Of a DNA stretch of 64,000 bases, positions 25,330 through 33,779 are shown one piece after another. Source of the DNA: Spirochaetota bacterium (lineage in GTDB: Bacteria; Spirochaetota; Brevinematia; Brevinematales; Brevinemataceae). Position 1 is the stretch's first letter. Each line of letters begins with the position of its first letter. The position numbers were made by a program, and so were the translations under genes. The notes under the pieces are model-generated. The model was not told the origin of the DNA. It made no database searches and saw nothing but the letters and a program-made list of their open reading frames with translations. The DNA lies in the NCBI GenBank assembly GCA_030154445.1, contig JAGUQW010000006.1, positions 62,001 through 126,000 of the forward strand, given 5' to 3'.

Positions 25330-25370
25330 CATAAAAAAAGAGAGCTTATAGCTCTCTTTTTTTATGTTAA
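25326..25370. terminator. Bidirectional terminator that contains both flanking stop codons
   Basis: Arms at 25326-25346 and 25350-25370 pair exactly over 21 bases around a 3-base loop. The core is AGAGAGCT/AGCTCTCT with A7/T7 and mirrored flanks. The TAA of the SpoIID gene (25327-25329) and the TAA of lspA (25362-25364 on the minus strand) both lie within the stem. Confidence 0.85.
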
Positions 25371-25907
25371 TGATTTATTTATAGTTTTATCTTCTTTAAT
25401 TTCAAAGAAAATAATCAGAATAGATAATAAAATACAACCTGATACAATAAAAATATCGGCAACATTAAAAGTATACCAACGATATGTTGCTATTCCAAAA
25501 TCTAAAAAATCGACAACAAATCCTCTAATCATTCTATCGATAATATTACCTAGAGCTCCACCTAAAATCATTGCTAGAGCTATTCGTCCAGTAGGAACTG
25601 CTACTTCTTTGAGTAATTTAGAGATATTGTGGTAGAAATACCCTAAAATTATTAATGCTATTGATGATGTGATAGAGAGGATGGCTACAGTGTATGATTT
25701 TGGTAAATCGCTTAATAATCCAAAAGTAATTCCAAAATTTTGTACATATGTTAATTTGAAATAAATATCAATAACAGAGATTGAATCACTGAGAGGGTAC
25801 GGTTGATAATTAAATGTTTGTAAAATAGCCCATTTAGTATACATATCTAAGGTGAATGCACCTAATACAATAGTTATCAATAATAAATTATTTTTTATTT
25901 TTGTCAT
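25362..25907 (-). CDS. lspA: Lipoprotein signal peptidase LspA
   Basis: Signal peptidase II cleaves lipoprotein precursors after diacylglyceryl modification of the lipobox cysteine. The 181-residue protein has four transmembrane helices and the two catalytic aspartates in their motifs: GNIIDR (D124) and FNVADIF (D151). It is required for the many predicted lipoproteins in this window. It starts one base after the ileS stop, the common ileS-lspA arrangement. Confidence 0.95.
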   Translation of the reverse strand: MTKIKNNLLLITIVLGAFTLDMYTKWAILQTFNYQPYPLSDSISVIDIYFKLTYVQNFGITFGLLSDLPKSYTVAILSITSSIALIILGYFYHNISKLLKEVAVPTGRIALAMILGGALGNIIDRMIRGFVVDFLDFGIATYRWYTFNVADIFIVSGCILLSILIIFFEIKEDKTINKSLT

Positions 25908-25908
25908 C

Positions 25909-28662
25909 TTAAACCCCTTGTTTGAATTTTTTAATAATGGAAGAACAACTTATACACAGTTCATCTTGTATGTTTTTTTTGATTTTCCAACAGCGTTCAC
26001 ATTTTTTAGTTGTTTTGTTAATAGCTGTTTGAGCAGTAATAATAAGTTCAGTATTGTTATTTTTTATAAGTTCTATAGACGATATAATAAGAATTTCAGT
26101 AAGATCATTAATATAGGGTAAAAGATTATTGTAAGTAGCTGTATTACAATTTATAATAATTTTACCTTCTAAAGATGATCCGATTATACTTGAATCTCGT
26201 AACAATTGTAATTGTTTCATAGATTCTTCTCTTATCGTATAGAGTATTTTAAAATCCTGTGCCAATGAATCATTAATCCATTCTGAAGGAGTAGTAGTAT
26301 TCATTAATAAATGAACAGATTCTTCTTTGTTATGTGAAGAGGTGTGATGATAAACCTCTTCACTTGTAAATACCAATACGGGAGAGAGCATTAATGTCAA
26401 TTCTTCTAAAATATGACTCAATACTGTTTGTGCTGATTTTCTGGAAGGATCATTAGCACTAGAAATATATAATCTATCTTTTAGAATATCAAAATATTCT
26501 CCACTCAAATCAATAATAGTGAAATTAAATATTTCTCTATAGGCTCTATGGAATTGATAGTTATCCATATATTTTTTAAAATTTATTTTTAAAGTTGCCA
26601 ATTTATGCAACATGTGTTGATCTAATTTTGTAAGTTGATTATAAGTTAAGCGATCATTATTATTAAAGTCAAATAATGATCCCAAAAGATAACGAAAAGT
26701 ATTTCTTAATTTTCTATAAAGATCTACAGTTTTTTGAATAATATTATCACCAATTCTAAGATCTTTAGTATAATCTTCAGTTACTGTCCATAATCTAAGA
26801 ATATCTGCCCCAAATTTGTCAGTAACTTCTGATGGTGATACAGAATTACCTGCAGATTTATGCATTTGATGTCCATTTTCATCCAAAACCCATCCATGAG
26901 TAAGCACTGCTTTAAAAGGTGGAAAGCCATTTATACCCATACTATTCCATAAAGAAGATTGAAACCAGCCTCTATACTGATCGTTACCTTCAAAGTAAAG
27001 ATCAGCAGGACATGATGCGTATTTGTTGAGTACAGCATAATGAGAAGAGCCTGAATCAAACCAAACATCTAAAATATCCTCTTCTTTTGTGAACTCATTG
27101 TGACCACAATGTGGGCAGAGGAATCCTTGTGGTAAAAGTGTTGTTGCATCATTTTCAATCCAAAAATTCAATCCTTCTGTACGGACACGAGTAGCAATAT
27201 CCATTGCTAATTGTTCTGAAATAATAGCCTCTTCACAATTTTTACAATAAAAAGCTGGTATCGGTACGCCCCATTTGCGTTGGCGTGATACACACCAGTC
27301 AGGTCTGTTGGTAAGCATATTTTTGATTCTTTCTTCTCCCCAACTTGGCATCCATTTTACAGAAGAAGAAACAACTGCTATTGTTTTTGCAGCTAGTTTG
27401 GGGTCAGATACTTTGAAGAACCATTGAGGTTTTGTTCTAAAAATAATAGGTGTTTTAGTTCTCCAATCGTGAGGGTAAGAGTGAACAATATCTTGGGTGA
27501 AATATAACAATCCTAATGTTTTTAAATATTCAATAATTTTTGGATTTGCATCAAAAACTTTGACGCCTTGCCATTCTGGTACTTCAGCTGTAAAACGACC
27601 CTCATCATCAACGGGAGATAAAATATCTAAGTTATATTTTAATCCTGTGTTATAATCATCTGTACCATGTCCTGGAGCAGTATGAACAATACCTGTACCA
27701 GTATCCATTGTTACATAATCAGCAAATACTACCTTAGATTCTCTTTCAATCCAAGGATGAGCTACTTTTAATTTTTCTAAGTCATTACGAGTTATTAATT
27801 GACTTGAAACTTCTGTTGCTGCAGTTAGTGCGAGAATTTGTTCTTTTAGAGCAGAACCAAGAATCATGGTAATACCAGAATTAATAGTTACAGCTTCGTA
27901 AGTTTCATCAGGATGAAAAGCAATAGCAACATTAGACGGTAGTGTCCAAGGGGTTGTAGTCCAAATAATAACATAAGATTTTTGAGGTAAATTGATATCT
28001 TGAAAATTTGTAATTGGAAATAGTGTATATGCTGTAGGAGATGTATGGTTATGGTATTCGACTTCAGCATCTGCAAGAGCAGTACGACTTTCTGGAGACC
28101 AATAGATAGGTCTTTGTCCACGATAAATATAACCATTTCCTACTAATTTGCCGAAAGCTTCAATAATAGATGCTTCATAATCGTTAGACATGGTAAGATA
28201 AGGATTATCCCAATCTGCAGTTATTCCAAGACGCTTGAAACTATCGCGTTGTTTGTTTACAAATTGTTGAGCATATTCACGAGATTTTTGACGAATTTCA
28301 ACAGGAGTTAAGGAATCTGCGGTTTTACCTAAGGACTTTAATGTATTTAATTCTATAGGAAGTCCATGACAATCCCAACCAGGAATAAAAGGAACTTTGT
28401 ATCCTTCCATGTATTTATAACGACAAATAACATCTTTTAAAATTTTGTTTAATGCTGTTCCAATATGGATATCCCCATTAGCATAAGGCGGCCCATCATG
28501 AAAAATAAAAGAAGGAGCTTGTTCTTGTTTGCTTAATCTTTTTTGGTAAATATTTTTTTCTTCCCACTCTTTTAATAGGATAGGTTCTTTGTTAATCAAC
28601 CCAGCTCTCATATCAAAATTAGTTTTTGGGAGATTGACAGGATAGGATTTCTTTTTACTCAT
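25909..28662 (-). CDS. ileS: Isoleucyl-tRNA synthetase
   Basis: Class Ia aminoacyl-tRNA synthetase charging tRNA-Ile, 917 residues. I set the start at 28662 (MSKKKSYPVNLPKTNFDMR), preceded by a weak GTGAGAC ribosome site; upstream in-frame codons overlap the promoter. It has the HIGH-type block PPYANGDIHIGTALNK, with T in place of the last H. An editing domain with TTTPWTLPSN and GTGIVHTAPGHGTDDY follows, then the KMSKS-type block HQMHKSAGNSVSP. The C-terminal zinc site is CERCWKIKK...CISC. The overall form is the bacterial type with a C-terminal zinc finger. Confidence 0.96.
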   Translation of the reverse strand: MSKKKSYPVNLPKTNFDMRAGLINKEPILLKEWEEKNIYQKRLSKQEQAPSFIFHDGPPYANGDIHIGTALNKILKDVICRYKYMEGYKVPFIPGWDCHGLPIELNTLKSLGKTADSLTPVEIRQKSREYAQQFVNKQRDSFKRLGITADWDNPYLTMSNDYEASIIEAFGKLVGNGYIYRGQRPIYWSPESRTALADAEVEYHNHTSPTAYTLFPITNFQDINLPQKSYVIIWTTTPWTLPSNVAIAFHPDETYEAVTINSGITMILGSALKEQILALTAATEVSSQLITRNDLEKLKVAHPWIERESKVVFADYVTMDTGTGIVHTAPGHGTDDYNTGLKYNLDILSPVDDEGRFTAEVPEWQGVKVFDANPKIIEYLKTLGLLYFTQDIVHSYPHDWRTKTPIIFRTKPQWFFKVSDPKLAAKTIAVVSSSVKWMPSWGEERIKNMLTNRPDWCVSRQRKWGVPIPAFYCKNCEEAIISEQLAMDIATRVRTEGLNFWIENDATTLLPQGFLCPHCGHNEFTKEEDILDVWFDSGSSHYAVLNKYASCPADLYFEGNDQYRGWFQSSLWNSMGINGFPPFKAVLTHGWVLDENGHQMHKSAGNSVSPSEVTDKFGADILRLWTVTEDYTKDLRIGDNIIQKTVDLYRKLRNTFRYLLGSLFDFNNNDRLTYNQLTKLDQHMLHKLATLKINFKKYMDNYQFHRAYREIFNFTIIDLSGEYFDILKDRLYISSANDPSRKSAQTVLSHILEELTLMLSPVLVFTSEEVYHHTSSHNKEESVHLLMNTTTPSEWINDSLAQDFKILYTIREESMKQLQLLRDSSIIGSSLEGKIIINCNTATYNNLLPYINDLTEILIISSIELIKNNNTELIITAQTAINKTTKKCERCWKIKKNIQDELCISCSSIIKKFKQGV

Positions 28663-28690
28663 AATTGTCTCACTTTTAATATTTAATATA

Positions 28691-28719
28691 ATTATAACAG
28701 AATACATATGATATTGCAA
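28691..28719 (-). promoter_or_regulatory. Promoter of the ileS-lspA operon
   Basis: On the minus strand, TTGCAA (28719-28714), 17 bases, TATAAT (28696-28691), about 28 bases upstream of the ileS start. No T-box antiterminator precedes it. Confidence 0.55.
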
Positions 28720-28767
28720 TACTTAAAATATGATTTATAGTATCTCTCATAAAAGAAAATAAAAAAT

Positions 28768-28798
28768 AAAAACCCCCTAGTTATCCTAGGAGGTTTTT
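28768..28798. terminator. Terminator between flaB copy 2 and ileS
   Basis: AAAAACCCCCTAG (28768-28780) pairs with CTAGGAGGTTTTT (28786-28798) with one mismatch, followed by a T run on the plus strand and an A-rich/T-rich mirror on the other. It lies downstream of flaB copy 2 (minus strand). Confidence 0.65.
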
Positions 28799-28836
28799 TT
28801 TATTAAAAAAGAGACTCTAACTCTTATTGAGTAGAG

Positions 28837-29772
28837 CTATGACAATAGGGATAGAATCATTTGGGGTTTTAGATTAGCTTGAGCGATCATGGAGACAGAT
28901 GCTTGTTGAAGAATTTGATTCTTAACAAGGTCACTAACTCCACGAGCCATATTAGTGTCACGAATACGAGATTCGGCAGCACTAGTATTCTCATAAGCAA
29001 TATATAAGCCTTGATATACACTTTGAAATCTATTTTGATAAGCCCCAAGTTCTGTTCGTTGACTTGTTACTTCACGTAGTGCATTGTCAATTTTTCCTAT
29101 GGACAAATTAGCCATATCAGCAGTAGTTGTACCAATGGTAGAATTTCCATTACCATCACGCAATCCTAATCCTTCAGCACTAAGTTGTTTGATATAAATT
29201 TGAACATTATCATCTTGATTAGGTCCAATATGTAATAACAAACCACTACTAGCATTAGAAGTAGTAGAATTATTTGCTACTGAAGCTGTATTTACTGCTT
29301 CTTGACCTTCTCCTGTCGTTTCAGCAATAGGAGAAGGTGTGCTAGGTTGAGAAAATCTACCATCGAGCATAGCCATAGTATTGAATTGAGCAGTATTAGA
29401 AATACGATCAATTTCATCTACAAGCAATCCTATTTCTAGATTAAGATAGCCACGATCTTCATCCGTGTAAATCCCATTAGCCCCTTGAACACTTAATTCT
29501 CTTACCCGCTGTAGAGAGTTAGTTACTTCTTGTAAATAACCTTCTGTAGTTTGAATAAAAGAAGTTGCATCTTGGGTATTTCTCATGGCTTGATTTAATC
29601 CACGAATTTGAGTACGCATTTTTTCAGAAACAGCAAGCCCAGAGGCATCATCTGCTCCACTATTAATACGCATCCCTGAAGATAGTTGCTCCATATTTTT
29701 GGACACTTTATTATCCATTATATTAGCTTGTCTATTTGCAAAAATAGAGCTAATATTATTATTAATAATCAT
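28837..29772 (-). CDS. flaB: Flagellin FlaB (copy 2, with enlarged central region)
   Basis: A 311-residue flagellin with canonical ends: [15 protein letters not shown], then [20 protein letters not shown], and a C-terminal MIAQANLKPQMILSLLS. It differs from the other two copies in a ~25-residue Ser/Thr/Asn-rich insert in the variable centre (PSTPSPIAETTGEGQEAV onwards), before the spirochaetal LLLHIGPNQDDNVQ motif. This copy is the most divergent of the three, so it may occupy a particular part of the filament. GGAGG precedes the start. I see no sigma-28 box in the 170 bases upstream, so expression may come by readthrough from copy 3 or from an unrecognised promoter. Confidence 0.95.
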   Translation of the reverse strand: MIINNNISSIFANRQANIMDNKVSKNMEQLSSGMRINSGADDASGLAVSEKMRTQIRGLNQAMRNTQDATSFIQTTEGYLQEVTNSLQRVRELSVQGANGIYTDEDRGYLNLEIGLLVDEIDRISNTAQFNTMAMLDGRFSQPSTPSPIAETTGEGQEAVNTASVANNSTTSNASSGLLLHIGPNQDDNVQIYIKQLSAEGLGLRDGNGNSTIGTTTADMANLSIGKIDNALREVTSQRTELGAYQNRFQSVYQGLYIAYENTSAAESRIRDTNMARGVSDLVKNQILQQASVSMIAQANLKPQMILSLLS

Positions 29773-29892
29773 ATATTATTCCTCCTTGAATATATACCTA
29801 TACAAGAGTAGAGCCTCTTTCTAAATTTTGTAGATTAAGACATGGTATATAATTCTCGTAGGAAAAATAATATATTATTGTTGATAATGTAA

Positions 29893-29936
29893 AATCAGGA
29901 ATATTCCCTAAATAAAATTAGAGAATATTCCTGATT
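29893..29936 (-). terminator. Long hairpin between flaB copies 3 and 2
   Basis: Arms at 29893-29910 and 29919-29936 pair at 17 of 18 positions (AATCAGGAATATTCCC...). On the minus strand it follows the flaB copy 3 stop by 8 bases. Only a short T run follows, so termination may be partial. Confidence 0.5.
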
Positions 29937-29943
29937 AAATAGT

Positions 29944-30804
29944 TTATCTTAATAGTTGTAAAACCATCTGTGGTCTTTGATTAGCTTGAGCTAACATTGA
30001 TATAGCAGCCTGTGTTAGGACTTGGTTTTTCGCTAATAAGCTAGATTCTTGAGCCATGTTAGTATCACGAATACGAGATTCTGCAGCTTGGAGATTTTCT
30101 GATCCAACCATAATACTACGAGTAGCTGATTCTAGTCTGTTTTGATACGCACCTAAATCAGCACGTTGTTTGTTAACTTTTGAAAGAGCTTGATCGATAG
30201 TACCAATAGCTATATTTGCACTGTCTTGTGTTGAAATTGAAATAGGATTGTTATTTCCTACATTTCTTATTCCTAATGCAGTTGCATTCATAGTATTAAT
30301 TTGAACTTGTACTCTTTCGTCCATATTAGCACCAAGATGTAAATACATTTCAGCAGCAGGTGTACTTTCTGCTGTTGGTTCAGAGAACATACCTGAAAGC
30401 ATTTTTAAACCATTAAATTGAGCTTGTGAACCGATACGATCGATTTCGTCAACCATTTGTGCTACTTCTGTTTGAATATATCCACGATCTTCATCAGAAT
30501 AGATTCCGTTAGCTGCTTGAACAGAAAGTTCTCTAACACGTTGAAGTGCATTGCCTACTTCTTGTAAATAACCTTCTGTAGTTTGAATAAAAGATACGCC
30601 ATCTTGGGTATTTCTAAGAGCTTGATTTAAACCTTTAATTTGAGATCTCATTTTTTCAGAAACAGCTAGTCCTGATGCATCATCACCAGCACGATTGATA
30701 CGCATACCTGAAGATAATCTCTCCATGTTTTTATCAGTCATCGCTGAATCTATAGCTAATTGGCGATTCCCAAAAATAGAGCTAATATTGTTATTGATAA
30801 TCAT
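29944..30804 (-). CDS. flaB: Flagellin FlaB (copy 3)
   Basis: A 286-residue core flagellin with the usual D0/D1 blocks ([40 protein letters not shown]-terminal [17 protein letters not shown]) and the central [12 protein letters not shown] motif. It is closer to copy 1 than to copy 2. GGAGG lies just upstream of the ATG. The gene has an unusually long leader (about 190 bases from the predicted promoter), and the copy 2 gene lies 171 bases downstream. FlaB filaments of spirochaetes are commonly built from several such isoforms. Confidence 0.96.
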   Translation of the reverse strand: MIINNNISSIFGNRQLAIDSAMTDKNMERLSSGMRINRAGDDASGLAVSEKMRSQIKGLNQALRNTQDGVSFIQTTEGYLQEVGNALQRVRELSVQAANGIYSDEDRGYIQTEVAQMVDEIDRIGSQAQFNGLKMLSGMFSEPTAESTPAAEMYLHLGANMDERVQVQINTMNATALGIRNVGNNNPISISTQDSANIAIGTIDQALSKVNKQRADLGAYQNRLESATRSIMVGSENLQAAESRIRDTNMAQESSLLAKNQVLTQAAISMLAQANQRPQMVLQLLR

Positions 30805-30993
30805 GATATCCTCCTTGATTCATGTAAGGTTTTTATATCTTATTAATTATATAATAAAAATTTATACTGTCTTTAATTATTATATAAATTCAATATATAT
30901 TCCTCCTATTTTTTTTATATTTTATTTATAAAGTTTTTCATATTTTAACCGAGAATATACAATACCTTTATTTTATAAATATATTGTATTTTT
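30805..30993 (-). other. Long A/T-rich leader of flaB copy 3 with a strong orphan ribosome site
   Basis: About 190 bases without a gene. On the minus strand AGGAGGA (30907-30901) is followed, after about 8 bases, by a 6-codon frame TTG...TAA (30893-30873), a possible leader peptide. The remainder is A/T-rich with no other structure I can support. Confidence 0.35.
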
Positions 30994-31022
30994 GTATCGG
31001 ATCTATAATCTTTAAAACTTTA
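30994..31022 (-). promoter_or_regulatory. Sigma-28-like promoter of flaB copy 3
   Basis: On the minus strand, TAAA (31022-31019), 17 bases, TCCGATAC (31001-30994). The CCGATA core matches the promoter of flaB copy 1, but the spacer is two bases longer than ideal. Confidence 0.4.
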
Positions 31023-31033
31023 GTTTAAAATAT

Positions 31034-31066
31034 AAAAAGCACTCTTTAAATAAAAGAGTGCTTTTT
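31034..31066 (-). terminator. Terminator of the murI-recG operon
   Basis: AAAAAGCACTCTTT (31034-31047) pairs with AAAGAGTGCTTTTT (31053-31066) with a 5-base loop, about 17 bases past the recG stop. The A-rich arm gives a T run on the minus strand. Confidence 0.75.
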
Positions 31067-31082
31067 TGGTATGGAGTTTCTA

Positions 31083-33140
31083 TTATCCAGAGAATACTCT
31101 GAAAGATCTATCAAGTTCTAAAAATTCTAATAATGATAGATGAATTGGTAATTTAAGTTGAGGATCTTTGGCAAAAATTAATTGAGAATCATTGACAGAG
31201 GCTTGTAATATTTTTTGATCTTTGGTAAAATCTGCTAACTTAAAAATAGGAACTCCTGTTTGTTTAACTCCTAAAATTTCACCAGGTCCTCTAATTTTGA
31301 GATCTTCTTCAGCAATAATAAAGCCATTTGTAGTAGAACAAAAAATATCCAATCGAGAGTCAGCATCATAGCCATAATTTACAGCAAAACAAAAAGATTT
31401 TTCTGAGCCTCTACCAACACGACCCCGTAATTGATGTAATTGAGCTAAACCAAATCGTTCTGCATTTTCTATAATCATTATAGTTGCATTAGGTATATCA
31501 ATACCTACTTCAATGACGGTAGTAGCAATAAGAATTTGAGAATTATTTAGTGAAAATTCTTGCATGATTTGATCTTTTTCAACTTGAGACATACGCCCAT
31601 GTATAAGACTAATATTGTATTGAGGAAAAAGTTTAATAAATTCTTTATACACTTGTTCTGCTGATTTTACATTGCTTATAGTTTCATTATCTTCAATAAA
31701 AGGACATACAACAAAAGCTTGTCTTCCTTGTTGGACTTCACTGTGTAATTTGTCAAGCATAGCTCTATATTGCTTTTGTTTCACCTGAGTTGTTTGTATT
31801 TCTTGTCTTCCTACTGGTAGTTCATCAATGATAGATATATCCAAATCTCCGTACAAAGATAAAGTGATAGTACGCGGAATAGGAGTAGCAGTCATTACTA
31901 AAATATCAGGATTATCACCTTTTTTGATGAGCATTCCTCGTTGTTCTACTCCGAATTTGTGTTGCTCATCAATCACCACTAAAGTAAGATTATGATAAAT
32001 AACTTCTTTTTGAAAGATAGCATGTGTTCCTATAAGAATAGGAAGTGTACCAATCTTCAGCCCTTCCAAAATAGGTTGTCTGTCTTTGCTTGAGATACTT
32101 CCTGTTAACAAAGCACAAGGGATTTGTAAAGTTTCTAATAGAGGTTTTATTTTTTTATAATGTTGGAAAGCTAAAACTTCTGTAGGAGCAAGAAAAGCTG
32201 CTTGATGACCATTAGTCGCTGCAAGAATCATAGTAGCGAGAGCAACTGTAGTTTTACCAGAGCCAACATCTCCTTGAACTAATCGATGCATGGCATGTTC
32301 TTGATTGAGGTCTTTAAATATTTCTTGGATAACACGCTTTTGAGCGGAAGTCATTTGAAATGGTAAATGTTGTTTAAATTGATGTAAGATAGCTTGATTA
32401 GGATAACGATGCTTTTTTATTATTTTAATTTCTTGTAGTCTTTTGAGTTCCAAGGCAATTCTTGTACAGAGAAATTCTTCATAAGCACCTCTTACCCTTG
32501 CTTTTTCTAATTGTGAAAAAGTGTCAGGGTAATGTAATTGTTGTATGCATGATGTTTTATCTAATAAATTCCTGCTTTCTCTAAAATATTTAGGGATAGG
32601 ATCTTTGATGTTTTTGAGAGAGAGATCAAAAGCTTTTTTAATTATTTTGTAAAACTCTTTTTGTTTAAGACCTTCTGTTAATCGATAAACTGGCATTATT
32701 TTCCCTAATAGAGAAGTAGCAGATCCAAATTTTTCTATTATTTCAAATTCAAAATTAGAAGATTGAATTTTATTAAAACGAAATTCAAATTTGCCATAAA
32801 TATAAAATTCTTGACCTATAGGCATTGATTTGTCTATGCCACGCATATTGAAAGTAACGAGTTCAGCACTAGCAGAATGATCAGTAATAAGAATTTTGAT
32901 TTGTCTTTTTTTGTTCCAAAAAAATGATTCTTGTGCGATAACAGTAGCTTTGATAACAGCTGTTTCTTGAGAAAAAACAAGATCTGTTAAACAACTAATC
33001 TCAGTTCTATCTTCATAACGAAAAGGAAAATAAGTAATAAGATCTTCTAAGTTTTCTATGCCCATTTTGTGAAGTAAAAAAGTTTGGCGTTCTGTATAAT
33101 GTTGAGTAATAGGGATGGTTTTGAGTTCAGGAATTTTCAT
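31083..33140 (-). CDS. recG: ATP-dependent DNA helicase RecG
   Basis: RecG remodels stalled replication forks and Holliday junctions. The 685-residue protein has an N-terminal wedge/OB domain (FPFRYEDRTEISCL), a helicase domain with Walker A GDVGSGKTTVALA and motif II DEQHKFGVEQR, MTATPIPRTITLSLYGDLD, and the C-terminal motifs GRMSQVEKDQIMQEF, ATTVIEVGIDIPNATIM and HQLRGRVGRGS. All helicase motifs are intact. It is the last gene of a five-gene minus-strand operon and starts 12 bases after mazG. Confidence 0.96.
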   Translation of the reverse strand: MKIPELKTIPITQHYTERQTFLLHKMGIENLEDLITYFPFRYEDRTEISCLTDLVFSQETAVIKATVIAQESFFWNKKRQIKILITDHSASAELVTFNMRGIDKSMPIGQEFYIYGKFEFRFNKIQSSNFEFEIIEKFGSATSLLGKIMPVYRLTEGLKQKEFYKIIKKAFDLSLKNIKDPIPKYFRESRNLLDKTSCIQQLHYPDTFSQLEKARVRGAYEEFLCTRIALELKRLQEIKIIKKHRYPNQAILHQFKQHLPFQMTSAQKRVIQEIFKDLNQEHAMHRLVQGDVGSGKTTVALATMILAATNGHQAAFLAPTEVLAFQHYKKIKPLLETLQIPCALLTGSISSKDRQPILEGLKIGTLPILIGTHAIFQKEVIYHNLTLVVIDEQHKFGVEQRGMLIKKGDNPDILVMTATPIPRTITLSLYGDLDISIIDELPVGRQEIQTTQVKQKQYRAMLDKLHSEVQQGRQAFVVCPFIEDNETISNVKSAEQVYKEFIKLFPQYNISLIHGRMSQVEKDQIMQEFSLNNSQILIATTVIEVGIDIPNATIMIIENAERFGLAQLHQLRGRVGRGSEKSFCFAVNYGYDADSRLDIFCSTTNGFIIAEEDLKIRGPGEILGVKQTGVPIFKLADFTKDQKILQASVNDSQLIFAKDPQLKLPIHLSLLEFLELDRSFRVFSG

Positions 33141-33151
33141 AAGTACCTAGG

Positions 33152-33769
33152 TTATAATCCTTTTTGTCTAGCTTGTGCTTCAATTTCTGTATTGATTTCT
33201 TTCATTAATTGAGAGAGACTATGCCCATCAGATGCATATTGTATAAGAGTATCTTTGAGAGTAGATTTGGGAAGAGAGGTATTATCTTTGTAGTCTTGTA
33301 TATTCTGATCATTGTTAGACAATTTTCTCATTAATTTGTCAAAACGCATCATTTCAGGGAGAGATTTTGGAATTCCATCAAAGGTACTAGTACGCTCTGA
33401 TTTTTCTTTTTTCTTTAGACGCTCCCAATTAGTAACAACTTCTTCTTGACTAGTTACTGTTGTATTTCCAAAAACATGAGGATGTCTAAAAATAAGTTTC
33501 TCTTTTGCTTGTGTATATACATCTGGTAAATTACAAATATTATCTTGTTGGGCAATATGACTAAGTAGTAATAGCATAAAAGTAACATCACCAAGTTCTT
33601 CAGCGATATCTTTGGAATCATTTTTTTGAATTGCTTCAGATAATTCAAAGCATTCTTCCAAAAAGAGTGCGTCTAATGATTGTATAGTTTGGTTTTTATC
33701 CCAAGGACAACCATTTTCGGAGCGTAATATATCAATAATTTTGTATAATTCTTCTAAAGAATTAATCAT
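33152..33769 (-). CDS. mazG: MazG nucleoside triphosphate pyrophosphohydrolase
   Basis: MazG hydrolyses NTPs to NMPs and pyrophosphate and limits aberrant nucleotides or (p)ppGpp stress signalling. The 205-residue protein has the N-terminal motif NGCPWDKNQT, the metal-binding EECFELSEAI followed by IAEELGDVTFMLLLL, the HPHVFG block, and the NWERLKKKEK segment typical of the linker. It is shorter than the ~260-residue two-domain E. coli protein, and the C-terminal MazG repeat is mostly missing, which is common. Confidence 0.9.
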   Translation of the reverse strand: MINSLEELYKIIDILRSENGCPWDKNQTIQSLDALFLEECFELSEAIQKNDSKDIAEELGDVTFMLLLLSHIAQQDNICNLPDVYTQAKEKLIFRHPHVFGNTTVTSQEEVVTNWERLKKKEKSERTSTFDGIPKSLPEMMRFDKLMRKLSNNDQNIQDYKDNTSLPKSTLKDTLIQYASDGHSLSQLMKEINTEIEAQARQKGL

Positions 33770-33779
33770 AAATTTATCC

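Noticed and set aside
25852-26121. Open frame on the plus strand across the ileS-lspA junction
   Set aside because: It is antisense to two strongly supported genes, and its composition is that of reversed helical protein sequence.
28691-28760. T-box riboswitch upstream of ileS
   Set aside because: Only about 30 bases separate the promoter from the start codon, with no stem I, T-box sequence or antiterminator.
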